Shown: positions 1-6,257, counted from the stretch's first letter. The stretch is DNA of 6,257 nt from a candidate division WS6 bacterium GW2011_GWC2_36_7 (GCA_000991805.1 LBSF01000036.1:1-6257), one strand, 5' to 3'. Notes: generated from the sequence alone by a model not told the origin. Numbers and translations: made by a program.

Positions 1-1
1 T

Positions 2-211
2 AGATTAAAAACTGTTGAAAAGATATGCAATAAAAATAAGATTGGTGTTGCAATAACAGATCACAATGAAATAAGAGGATGCTTAAATGCTTTAAATCAT
101 GATTTTAGATTTATTCCTGGAATTGAAACTAGAAGCAGAGAAAATATTAAACAACTTAAGCTATCTTTTGAAATGTGTAATTGCTGGATATACCCCTATT
201 CTACCTATTAG
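2..211 (+). CDS. PHP-domain protein, partial (5' end outside the window)
   Basis: The reading frame beginning at base 2 is open to a TAG at 209-211, giving 69 residues. Early in it is a clear PHP signature: GVAITDHNEI (fragment residues about 15-24), then FIPGIET about 15 residues later. In PHP-family phosphoesterases the His of TDH and the Glu of PGIE belong to the metal-binding site. The first PHP motif (DLHxHS-like) would lie upstream, and spacing suggests only some 15-25 codons are missing. After ETRSREN the sequence stops resembling a PHP protein: the tail is Cys- and Trp-containing and ends early, far short of the 200 or more residues typical of the family, so the later metal-binding motifs are absent. 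The gene is therefore truncated, frameshifted (see 99-281) or an unusually short PHP derivative. The domain call is fairly safe; substrate and integrity are unknown. Confidence 0.6.
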   Translation, partial: RLKTVEKICNKNKIGVAITDHNEIRGCLNALNHDFRFIPGIETRSRENIKQLKLSFEMCNCWIYPYSTY

Positions 212-281
212 TAGCGCCAAAGCATTTCAGGCTCTTGAGAAGCGAGAGAAACTCATACTGTTCCCTAAATTAGAAGCATAA
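99..281 (+). pseudogene. Possible out-of-frame continuation of the PHP gene (frame 3 tail)
   Basis: A second frame, one base off the PHP frame, is open from 99 to a TAA at 279-281. Its ATG at 99 lies inside the conserved PHP motif region of the other frame, so it is unlikely to be a true start. Its last 40 or so residues (for example VIAGYTPILPISSAKAFQAL followed by a Lys/Glu/Leu-rich end) look more like ordinary protein sequence than the competing frame does. One explanation is that a +1 frameshift near 135-160 joins the PHP motifs to this tail, making a decayed gene or reflecting a sequencing error. The other is that this frame is chance and the gene ends at 211. I do not recognise the tail as a known domain. 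Confidence 0.25.
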
Positions 282-283
282 TA

Positions 284-292
284 TGCTATACT
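284..292 (+). promoter_or_regulatory. Extended -10 promoter for the pilN-pilO cluster
   Basis: TGCTATACT at 284-292 matches an extended -10 element (TGn followed by a TATAAT-like hexamer, 5 of 6). It lies in the 38-base gap between the upstream reading frame's stop and the pilN-like start at 320. No good -35 is visible at normal spacing, which is compatible with an extended -10 promoter. The predicted transcript would start near 299 and have a leader of about 20 bases without a Shine-Dalgarno sequence. Confidence 0.45.
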
Positions 293-319
293 AAAAATAT
301 AAAAATTTAGAACTGCCTA

Positions 320-871
320 ATGTTTAAATTTGGAAAACAGCCACAATCGATTGATTTTTTGCAACCGTCATATTCTCCTACGGATATTTGGTCTACTGCA
401 TATATTTGGTTAACTAATGTCGGAAAATATCTTCTAATTGGTGTCGAGGTTCTTGTTCTAGGCGTTTTCTTCTCTAGATTCATATTAGATAGGCAGGACA
501 ATGATCTTAAAGAGGAAGTAAATGCAAAGGTTACTTTGCTTTCTAATGAAAGTTGGCAAAAAAACGCTGCGGTGTATGAGAATTACCAGTATTTACTAAG
601 TGATATTAAGTTGGTGAAGAACAGACAGGTCATTAACTCTGTAAAAGTAAGTGAACTAATTAGCGGTATCCCCTCCTCTTTACACTTAACATCTTTCGGA
701 TATTCAGTGAATAGAATTTCTTTAAGGTTAACATCAAATAGCTTGAATTCCATTAAGGATTACGAAGCATCTTTAAAGAACAATCCTAACTATTCGAATG
801 TTGCCTTCTCTATCGATAAAAACAAGGATGAAATAAATGTGAGTGTAACATTTGTCATATTAACAGAATAA
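320..871 (+). CDS. pilN: PilN-like type IV pilus inner-membrane assembly protein
   Basis: This 183-residue protein has the PilN/GspL C-terminal-type architecture. A short cytoplasmic N-terminus contains SIDFLQP (residues 10-16), at the place of the INLLP-type PilM-binding motif. One transmembrane helix follows at about 36-56 (KYLLIGVEVLVLGVFF), then a charged, probably coiled-coil stretch at about 57-105, then a small alpha/beta domain to the end, consistent with the periplasmic ferredoxin-like fold. In the family PilN pairs with PilO through these coiled-coil and ferredoxin-like parts and anchors cytoplasmic PilM, forming the alignment platform for pilus assembly. The pilO-like gene starts 2 bases after its stop, which strongly supports the assignment. 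No pilM is adjacent upstream, where a PHP fragment lies instead. The ATG at 320 is the first start before the membrane segment. Primary sequence conservation is weak, so the call rests on architecture and context. Confidence 0.72.
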   Translation: MFKFGKQPQSIDFLQPSYSPTDIWSTAYIWLTNVGKYLLIGVEVLVLGVFFSRFILDRQDNDLKEEVNAKVTLLSNESWQKNAAVYENYQYLLSDIKLVKNRQVINSVKVSELISGIPSSLHLTSFGYSVNRISLRLTSNSLNSIKDYEASLKNNPNYSNVAFSIDKNKDEINVSVTFVILTE

Positions 872-873
872 AT

Positions 874-1488
874 ATGGAGAAAAAACGATTAAATACAGAA
901 GAATATATTAAATTGATTAAAGAGTCTCCAGAGAAGAAGCGAGGCTATATTTTTGCAGGAGCAACAGTTGTGGTATCTATTCTTTTAATTGTCTTTGCTG
1001 TTCGTCCTACAATTGTAACTATTACTCAGATTAATTCGTCCATTAAAGAGAAGACCCGACTAAGTACGGCCCTGGATGCAAAAATTAGTACACTGAGTGC
1101 GTTGGATAAACAATTTGAGGATGTAGGAACCGATTTGCAAGACCTCAAATTAATATATCCCGCAAATGGGAATTTTAGTTTGCTTTTGGCAAATATAAAT
1201 CCAATATTGTCGAGAAATGGTTTCTACCTTACGGGTATAAATTTTGATAAATATAGCGACAAGAATGTTTCTTTTACGCCCAAAGTATTGGTACCTTGGT
1301 CTGTGAAGATTGCTGCAAAGGGTAAGGTCTCAAATATAATCAACTTGCTTAAAGAGCTTGAAGCTTTACCAATGTTCCCTGTAATGGAAAGTTTTTCATA
1401 CACTGATCAAAAGGATGAGTATGATCTGACAAACTTTAGTATCAATCTGCGTATATACAAGATAGATAATGCTAATTTTTACGAATAG
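874..1488 (+). CDS. pilO: PilO-like type IV pilus inner-membrane assembly protein
   Basis: The 204-residue product has a basic, charged N-terminus of about 23 residues, one transmembrane helix at about 24-44 (YIFAGATVVVSILLIVFAVR), a heptad-like coiled coil at about 50-92, and a C-terminal alpha/beta domain. The sequence LIYPANGNFSLLLANINPIL at about 93-112, followed by GFYLTGINF, matches the PilO pattern of a Pro after the coil, a helix, then a beta strand. A second helix-strand unit follows at about 146-195. PilO forms heterodimers with PilN in the periplasmic space and links the cytoplasmic motor and PilM to the pilus fibre. It begins 2 bases after the pilN-like stop and ends 6 bases before the next gene, so the three are surely co-transcribed. 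There is no visible ribosome binding site, so translational coupling to pilN is plausible. GspM of type II secretion is the main alternative. Confidence 0.75.
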   Translation: MEKKRLNTEEYIKLIKESPEKKRGYIFAGATVVVSILLIVFAVRPTIVTITQINSSIKEKTRLSTALDAKISTLSALDKQFEDVGTDLQDLKLIYPANGNFSLLLANINPILSRNGFYLTGINFDKYSDKNVSFTPKVLVPWSVKIAAKGKVSNIINLLKELEALPMFPVMESFSYTDQKDEYDLTNFSINLRIYKIDNANFYE

Positions 1489-1494
1489 AATATT

Positions 1495-1740
1495 ATGGAT
1501 ATGTTAAAAAAATCAGTGTTGGCTTCTGTTCTACTCTTGGTTGTAGTAGTTATATGGGTTGGGGTCTCTATATACTTTAAACAGAGCTATGTGGATATTA
1601 ATCCCAATGCAGCAACATATACAAGGCAGATCAAGAGTGCTTTTGATACAGATGAATTGGATATTGTGACAGAAAAAACTTCGAAGAGTTTTTCAGTATC
1701 TCCTTCTGAGTTCTTAAATTTGACTGAGAGTTCTAATTAG
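1495..1740 (+). CDS. Small single-pass membrane protein of the pilus cluster
   Basis: I do not recognise this 81-residue protein. It has a short N-terminus with two lysines, one strong hydrophobic helix at about 7-28 ([20 protein letters not shown]), then about 53 polar residues expected outside the membrane, with a [10 protein letters not shown] segment and a Ser/Thr-rich end. The stop of the helix has no Cys, so it is not a lipoprotein; the helix looks like a signal anchor. It follows the pilO-like gene by 6 bases and fills the place where pilP sits in classical pilMNOPQ operons, though it shows no PilP resemblance. A pilus-platform accessory role is inferred from position only. A second ATG at 1501 would shorten it by two residues. 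Its TAG stop overlaps the rpoD stop on the other strand by 4 bases. Confidence 0.65.
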   Translation: MDMLKKSVLASVLLLVVVVIWVGVSIYFKQSYVDINPNAATYTRQIKSAFDTDELDIVTEKTSKSFSVSPSEFLNLTESSN

Positions 1741-2816
1741 TCAATATAGTCATCAAGCTTTTGCTGCGTAGATTTCTCTTTGAGCTTTTTCAAAGCTTTT
1801 GCTTCTATTTGTCTGATTCTTTCTCTAGTTACTCCAAATTCTTTTCCAACTTCTTCTAAAGTTCTTGAAACACCATCGTCTAGACCAAACCTTAGGGATA
1901 GAACCCTTCTTTCTCGGTCTTGCAGGGTGTCCAGGATATCCTTCAATTGATTCTTAAGATATTCAGAGGTCGCAAATTCTTCTGGAGATTGTGACCAATC
2001 ATCTGCGATTACATCTTGAAGTTTACTATCCTTCTCCTCACCTATTGGTGTAGATAGTGATGTAGGATTTTGTTTGATCTTTCTAATTTCAGCAACTTTC
2101 TCTAATTCGATATCCATTTCTTTTGCAATTTCCTCATCTTTAGGAGGTCTTCCCAATCTTGTAGTTAAGGAGTTATTTACTTTGTTAAACTTGTTTATGG
2201 TTTCAATCATGTGTACTGGTACACGAATAGTTCTAGCTTGATCTGCTATGGCTCTGGTAATAGCTTGTCTAATCCACCATGTAGCATAAGTAGAAAATTT
2301 GAAACCCTTGGTATAGTCAAATTTCTCAACGGCTCTCATTAAACCAATGTTTCCTTCTTGGATTAAATCGAGAAGCTCAAGCCCACTCTTACTATATTTC
2401 TTTGCAATACTAACGACTAGTCTAAGATTTGCAGTGATTAATAGCTGCGTAGCTTCTTCGTCTCCCTTTTCAATTCTTTGTGCCAATATTCTCTCTTCTT
2501 CACCTGTCAAAAGAGGGATTCTGCCAATTTCATAGAGATATGATCTAATCGCATCTGTTGAAAGACTTGATTGAATAGTTTTGAGAATATGAATTTTCTT
2601 CTCAAGAGTTAGTTCTTCCTTCTCAGGAACCTCAACATTCTCTTCTGGTTCTAATACTTCTATCTCATTTTCTTGTAATGAGGCAAAAATATCATCGAGA
2701 AGATCAACATCTTCTTCAATGGTAGGAAATACGTCTAGCAAATCTTCTTGGGTTAGAAACCCTTGATCTTTACCTTTGTCAATTAAGACTTTAACAGCTT
2801 TCTCTTTGTCTGTCAT
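1737..2816 (-). CDS. rpoD: Primary RNA polymerase sigma-70 factor RpoD/SigA
   Basis: The 359-residue product is a complete housekeeping sigma factor. Residues about 1-55 resemble region 1.1 ([20 protein letters not shown]), followed by an acidic linker to about 68. Region 1.2 is at about 86-119 ([18 protein letters not shown]). Region 2 spans about 121-197, with the core-binding [18 protein letters not shown] at 150-167 and the -10 recognition and melting stretch [19 protein letters not shown] at 172-190. Region 3 runs about 198-275, including [10 protein letters not shown] and the sigma-finger-like region around 256-272. Region 4 at about 288-346 holds the -35 helix-turn-helix, with [18 protein letters not shown] at 329-346. 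The protein should direct RNA polymerase to the extended -10 type promoters visible in this window. The ATG choice is supported by the region 1.1 alignment. It stands alone, without dnaG, and is divergent from the zinc-ribbon gene. Confidence 0.97.
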   Translation of the reverse strand: MTDKEKAVKVLIDKGKDQGFLTQEDLLDVFPTIEEDVDLLDDIFASLQENEIEVLEPEENVEVPEKEELTLEKKIHILKTIQSSLSTDAIRSYLYEIGRIPLLTGEEERILAQRIEKGDEEATQLLITANLRLVVSIAKKYSKSGLELLDLIQEGNIGLMRAVEKFDYTKGFKFSTYATWWIRQAITRAIADQARTIRVPVHMIETINKFNKVNNSLTTRLGRPPKDEEIAKEMDIELEKVAEIRKIKQNPTSLSTPIGEEKDSKLQDVIADDWSQSPEEFATSEYLKNQLKDILDTLQDRERRVLSLRFGLDDGVSRTLEEVGKEFGVTRERIRQIEAKALKKLKEKSTQQKLDDYID

Positions 2817-2836
2817 AGAAAATTTTATGGTATAAT
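2806..2836 (+). promoter_or_regulatory. Extended -10 promoter giving a leaderless zinc-ribbon mRNA
   Basis: TGGTATAAT at 2828-2836 is a perfect extended -10 (TGn plus TATAAT). TTGTCT at 2806-2811, inside the first codons of rpoD, is a 4-of-6 match to a -35 with a long 19-base spacer. Initiation about 7 bases downstream of the -10 falls at 2843-2844, exactly at the ATG of the zinc-ribbon gene, so its transcript is predicted to be leaderless. Confidence 0.6.
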
Positions 2837-2843
2837 TTTATAT
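2817..2843 (-). promoter_or_regulatory. Divergent rpoD/zinc-ribbon intergenic promoter region
   Basis: Only 27 bases separate the rpoD and zinc-ribbon start codons. On the minus strand this AT-rich spacer offers TATAAA-like hexamers about 15-25 bases ahead of the rpoD ATG, but no convincing -35 and no Shine-Dalgarno sequence. The rpoD promoter must lie here or extend into the zinc-ribbon coding region, so it overlaps the plus-strand promoter. The exact -10 is uncertain. Confidence 0.35.
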
Positions 2844-3182
2844 ATGGACAGTAAAAAAGATATTTTACTTGAAAAAAAACAATTCTTCTTGGACACCGTT
2901 GCTCGGTTTTGTGATAAGTGCGGTACTCAGTATGCAATAAATGATGTTAATATCATTCAGAACACCGGAGTATCAAGCATTATACACTTTTCTTGCCATA
3001 ATTGTAAATCTAAGCATATTGCAACGCTAATTGTGCCACTTGGGATTAGTAATAGAGTGGCAGTTAACACAGATTTAGATGTTAAAGAGATTAAAAGCTT
3101 TACTAGCGAAAAAGAAATATCTACACAGGACATCTTGGAAATCTATACATGCTTAAAGAACAATCCTAAAGTGGTTGTTTAA
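2844..3182 (+). CDS. Small zinc-ribbon protein, function unknown
   Basis: The 112-residue product has two CxxC pairs, CDKC at 23-26 and CHNC at 51-54, separated by 24 residues with beta-type sequence between them (VSSIIHFSC). This is the layout of a four-cysteine zinc ribbon. No membrane segment is present, so it should be cytoplasmic. The N-terminus (residues 1-20) is helical and charged; the C-terminal 30 residues (EIKSFTSEKEISTQDILEIY) look like a helix following an acidic loop. I cannot assign a named family; similar small proteins with this ending seem to occur in CPR genomes, but that is from memory and unchecked. It is divergent from rpoD across 27 bases and its stop overlaps that of the DUF4012 gene by 4 bases. 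A role in transcription or nucleic-acid binding is possible but only by analogy. Confidence 0.72.
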   Translation: MDSKKDILLEKKQFFLDTVARFCDKCGTQYAINDVNIIQNTGVSSIIHFSCHNCKSKHIATLIVPLGISNRVAVNTDLDVKEIKSFTSEKEISTQDILEIYTCLKNNPKVVV

Positions 3183-6100
3183 TTGTTCGTATTCCAAACT
3201 ATTTCATACTTTTGGTCAGTTGACAGCTCAAATCTACTTGTAAGCTGGTTCTCTATGCTATTTAGGTTGGAATTTGTTTCAACATTCCATGTATTTGGAT
3301 ATGTAATATCTAATTTGTAAGCATGTGATGTCTCCCCTGCTTGCTTGAAGATATCCAAATTAAAGAATACATTTTGATCGTTAACTTCTAATGGGAAATT
3401 GAGGCTGTTTGTAGATCTTGATATTCGATATGAGATTTCAAAGTTGCTTATACTGTTGATTGGAACATTAAACCATCCTCCTATTACTTTAAAGCCACTT
3501 TCTTTGTATGTATCAAATTTATTATCCTTTAATCCCTTCACGGAAAGCACTGTTGCGTTGGAAGGTATGTATATTCTTTGGTAGTTAACATAGTTTCCCT
3601 CAGGGTATGTTGTTGTCTTTGAAGTATTTTCAATCGAAATACTGTAGGTAAAATCAATGGTATCTTGGTTTTGAATATTAACAGCTAGGTTGTAATTCTT
3701 GTTAAGGTAAAGATTTGCCTTGTTCCCACCCCAGTTCCAGTCTATGGCAATTGGAGCTTCATTGTACCTGGAATCGAGGGCTCCAGACCATGAGCGATCG
3801 TTGAAGAAGTTGAAAGCATCTGTATTTTTAAATGTTGCCTGTAGATGTTTCTCATTTAGGGAATCCTCAAAGATACTTCCAAGAGAGAGCAGATCTCCGA
3901 TATTTGTGGAAAGTAGCTTCGTAATTATCTGGTTAGCAAGATCTGCTAGGAAGGTGGTCTTTTGTGTAGATCCAGGTGTGAAATCTTCATGCATTTGGAA
4001 TATCTTGGAGTAAAGATTGTCGCTTGTAATTATTTCTGTCTCGCCAGGGACTTCTATACCACCCCATTTATCCAAAAGTTTTTGCATGAAAGAAATATCA
4101 GTTGTTATTACTCCGTCAAGATCATTCCCCTTGCCTAACGCAGCAATATATGGCTCTGCAGATGCTTCTGTCTCGGTTAAATCAGGATACCAGTTAATGA
4201 GAGAGAATGGCCATGTAGTTATTCCTAAAGCTTTTTGCATAGATTTCGGAGCAGTAAATGTTTTACCTTGTACTTTTAATGTCCCATCTGCGTTGTAAAT
4301 ATCATCTACAAACAACTCTCTAATCTGTCCCCCCTCTATCCCAACGATTCCGTAGCTTGTTAACCATCCTCCTGTGCTTCGAAGCTCAGATTCATTTTGC
4401 AAAAGGACAAGATATCTTTGTCTTTCATTTGCACCAAGTAGATCAGGAAGAAACGCGACGATTTCTTGGAAAGTTTGTGTTCCAGTATTTAACTGAGTAA
4501 TCAAGTCTTTAATTGAAGATACCGTATCTCGGGTAAACGAAGGAAATTCGTTGATATTAACTTGATTGATGACTCCATTTGCAAGGGAGATTTTGTATGC
4601 AGCTTCTTTAACCTTATAACCATTATCCGATATCTCATTAAGATACTCTGTGTATTCTCGAGTAGTTTTGGGAGTAGAAGATTGGAAGTCTACAGAAGGT
4701 TCAAAATCTTGAATGTACTGTGCCAATGGGGTTATTGCCCCGAGCATATTCTTAGCACCTTCAGTGGCATATTGAGCACTTAAAAGAAGCTGGGTAGTGT
4801 TGGCGTAAAGACTCCCCTTTCCTACAAGTCTAAATGCCCATTGTAGGTTATTGAGACTAGTTGAAACTCTTTCGACATTATTTTCAATTTGTAGAATTTT
4901 CTTTTCATTTGTTGCCGAATTCATACTAAATACAGAATCTTGTAAATTCTTTGAAGTGTTAGAGATTATAATGAGACCAAGCGTGGTTCCAATGAGAGGA
5001 TAGATTAAGAAGTATGTGAGAAGAACAGCAGCAATTGTTATGGCTGAGGTTTTTAGAATCTGACCCCAGCTAACCTCTTTCTTCTCTCTTGGATGATTTT
5101 TAGGTGCGGACACTCTATTGAGCGGATGAAGTATGTGATCAAAAAATTCGCCAAGCTTTGTTTTTGAAGTCTTTACGCTATCTGTAATACTCTTTTGTGG
5201 CTTTTCTGCATAGTCCCATGTCTTACTAATATCATCATAGTAGGTATGAATTTGATCTATGAGTGATTCCTCAAGCGTTACCTGTTGCGTCCATCCATAT
5301 TTTGAAGCATGTGGTGCAGGGACATACAGATCCTGCATTATGAAATCGCGATCGGGATTCTCAACAAATTTAATTGATTGAGCTTCGGTGTTTAATTCGA
5401 GTAGTTTGTATGCAATCGAGAGGGTTGTGTAATTATTCTTGTTTGCGAGGGTTATTACTTCCCCCTTGGTCTTGTCCGAGAATGTTAATTTAAGAATTCC
5501 ATATACTGCGTCTTTCTCGTCAATTAAGCTGTGGAGATCGAGGCCCTCTCCTTTTATAACTATCTGAGGTTTTTGTGTAGCATCTTTAATCAGACTATGA
5601 ATTATCTCATTATCTATTTTGAGAATACCTTTGCCAATGGTTGAACCTAGTCTTAATATTCTAATATTTAAATTGGTCTTATCTCTAAATTCAGCTGCTA
5701 GTGTTTCGCAGTATTTTTGTAATTCAATATTAGAATATGGAGATGGGGATGCAAGTTTTAAATTATTAACCCTATTAGCAAGTTCTCTGTTAAGAGTTAA
5801 AGATGTTATTAACGAGAATTTTGCATTATTTTTCTTTGCGCTCTTTAGAGATTCCTCTAAATGACCAGCTTCTCGAATGAATTCTTTACTGTCAAATTCC
5901 TTTGATACAAGGGCATTGTTGAGGAAATAGAATAGATAGTCATATCTTTTTATGCTTTTAAATACGCCATCTAAACCTTTAAACTCAAAAAAATCTACTA
6001 ACGGAGAACCTTTAAACTCTGAGATATATTTGTTAGTTTGGGAGTTGTAGTTGTCTATAATAATTACATGACAACCTTGTTCTATAAGAGTTTTCGTAAT

Positions 6101-6184
6101 TAAATAGCCCTGACGATTTCCACTATGTATTAATATGGAGACTGGTGTTTGAGCCTTAATTTTTTCAAGTTTTGAATTGCCCAT
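3179..6184 (-). CDS. Degenerate epimerase-like domain fused to a membrane-anchored DUF4012 protein
   Basis: Numbered from the ATG at 6184, this is about 1001 residues. Residues about 14-317 resemble NAD-dependent epimerase/dehydratases (extended SDR): a first Rossmann strand and helix (SILIHSGNRQGYLITKTLIE), a LITSL strand near 126, PYSNIELQKY near 149, and a typical VTLEESL end near 303. The nucleotide and catalytic motifs are altered: the third glycine of GxxGxxG is missing and the YxxxK lysine is Glu (Y150, E154). A Lys-rich stretch at about 330-372 precedes one transmembrane helix at about 380-407, so the N-terminus is predicted cytoplasmic and the rest outside. A helical stretch at 411-580 leads to the DUF4012 core (LLQNESELRSTGGW ending near 607; DGVITTD near 690-696; WGGIEVPG near 707-714), then a beta-rich end from about 815. 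A GTG at 6193 could add three residues, but the promoter position favours the ATG. Confidence 0.85.
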   Translation of the reverse strand: MGNSKLEKIKAQTPVSILIHSGNRQGYLITKTLIEQGCHVIIIDNYNSQTNKYISEFKGSPLVDFFEFKGLDGVFKSIKRYDYLFYFLNNALVSKEFDSKEFIREAGHLEESLKSAKKNNAKFSLITSLTLNRELANRVNNLKLASPSPYSNIELQKYCETLAAEFRDKTNLNIRILRLGSTIGKGILKIDNEIIHSLIKDATQKPQIVIKGEGLDLHSLIDEKDAVYGILKLTFSDKTKGEVITLANKNNYTTLSIAYKLLELNTEAQSIKFVENPDRDFIMQDLYVPAPHASKYGWTQQVTLEESLIDQIHTYYDDISKTWDYAEKPQKSITDSVKTSKTKLGEFFDHILHPLNRVSAPKNHPREKKEVSWGQILKTSAITIAAVLLTYFLIYPLIGTTLGLIIISNTSKNLQDSVFSMNSATNEKKILQIENNVERVSTSLNNLQWAFRLVGKGSLYANTTQLLLSAQYATEGAKNMLGAITPLAQYIQDFEPSVDFQSSTPKTTREYTEYLNEISDNGYKVKEAAYKISLANGVINQVNINEFPSFTRDTVSSIKDLITQLNTGTQTFQEIVAFLPDLLGANERQRYLVLLQNESELRSTGGWLTSYGIVGIEGGQIRELFVDDIYNADGTLKVQGKTFTAPKSMQKALGITTWPFSLINWYPDLTETEASAEPYIAALGKGNDLDGVITTDISFMQKLLDKWGGIEVPGETEIITSDNLYSKIFQMHEDFTPGSTQKTTFLADLANQIITKLLSTNIGDLLSLGSIFEDSLNEKHLQATFKNTDAFNFFNDRSWSGALDSRYNEAPIAIDWNWGGNKANLYLNKNYNLAVNIQNQDTIDFTYSISIENTSKTTTYPEGNYVNYQRIYIPSNATVLSVKGLKDNKFDTYKESGFKVIGGWFNVPINSISNFEISYRISRSTNSLNFPLEVNDQNVFFNLDIFKQAGETSHAYKLDITYPNTWNVETNSNLNSIENQLTSRFELSTDQKYEIVWNTNN

Positions 6185-6195
6185 ACTAATCACTT

Positions 6196-6224
6196 ACTGT
6201 ATCAAAATTAACTGGGATTGGGAA
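6196..6224 (-). promoter_or_regulatory. Promoter of the DUF4012 fusion gene
   Basis: On the minus strand, TTCCCA (plus 6219-6224, 4 of 6 against TTGACA) is followed after exactly 17 bases by TACAGT (plus 6196-6201, 4 of 6 against TATAAT), with TGA directly ahead making an extended -10. Initiation would fall near 6189, about 5 bases before the ATG at 6184 and downstream of the GTG at 6193. The mRNA would be nearly leaderless, and the ATG the only usable start. Confidence 0.45.
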
Positions 6225-6257
6225 ATGGTACGTTTTAAGATTTAATTGATAACTAGC

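Noticed and set aside
307..501. Minus-strand open frame of 64 codons opposite the pilN-like start
   Set aside because: It is the shadow of the pilN-like gene, with no recognisable domain and no promoter.
1778..1795. Six-base inverted repeat CTTTGA/TCAAAG with a T-rich stretch, resembling a terminator after the pilus cluster
   Set aside because: It is short, AT-rich, lies inside the Lys-rich C-terminal codons of rpoD and lacks a continuous U-tract, so it is explained by coding composition.
3158..3188. Inverted repeat GAACAAT...ATTGTTC around the zinc-ribbon/DUF4012 stop overlap, and a nested AACAATC/GGTTGTT stem
   Set aside because: Stems are only 7 base pairs, AT-rich and not followed by a T-run on either strand; a weak bidirectional terminator cannot be excluded but is not supported.
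3720..4298. Two adjacent plus-strand open frames opposite the DUF4012 gene
   Set aside because: They lie wholly within the coding sequence of the DUF4012 core and have no recognisable domain, so they are antisense shadows.
6185..6193. GTG start three codons upstream of the chosen ATG of the DUF4012 fusion
   Set aside because: It falls upstream of the predicted transcription start near 6189 and directly follows a TAA; the ATG is the better start, though the difference is only three residues.
6225..6245. Plus-strand ATG followed by six codons and TAA near the window end
   Set aside because: Far too short, and it overlaps the region just upstream of the minus-strand -35; no coding signal.

Overview
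The window is AT-rich, uses the standard genetic code, is very tightly packed, and shows no clear Shine-Dalgarno sequence ahead of any gene. A large membrane protein with a DUF4012-type extracytoplasmic part behind a degenerate epimerase domain, a reduced PilN/PilO pair and a lone housekeeping sigma factor together suggest a Candidate Phyla Radiation (Patescibacteria) genome, perhaps a Microgenomates- or Katanobacteria-like lineage. This assignment is inferred from gene content and style; no marker gene in the window settles it. The absence of in-frame TGA in long genes argues against the lineages that read TGA as glycine.

Layout: (1) Bases 2-281 hold the 3' part of a PHP-domain gene cut by the window edge, with an unresolved reading-frame question at its end. 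(2) Bases 320-1740 are a plus-strand cluster of pilN-like, pilO-like and a small single-pass membrane protein gene, separated by 2 and 6 bases, with a likely extended -10 promoter just upstream. (3) Bases 1737-2816 (minus) encode a complete primary sigma-70 factor, RpoD/SigA. (4) Bases 2844-3182 (plus) encode a 112-residue zinc-ribbon protein, divergent from rpoD across only 27 bases. (5) Bases 3179-6184 (minus) encode a roughly 1000-residue fusion: a degenerate NAD-dependent epimerase-like Rossmann domain, one transmembrane helix and a large extracytoplasmic DUF4012 region. (6) The last 64 to 73 bases hold its probable promoter.

Functionally, the first cluster should build the inner-membrane alignment platform of a type IV pilus or related secretion machine. 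RpoD supplies promoter recognition. The zinc-ribbon protein has no known role, and the DUF4012 fusion is a cell-envelope protein. Both tail-to-tail gene pairs (1495-1740 with rpoD, and the zinc-ribbon gene with the DUF4012 gene) overlap by exactly four bases at their stop codons, with no convincing intrinsic terminator. No mobile element, CRISPR array, RNA gene or significant repeat was seen. There is no gene-free stretch longer than about 75 bases.
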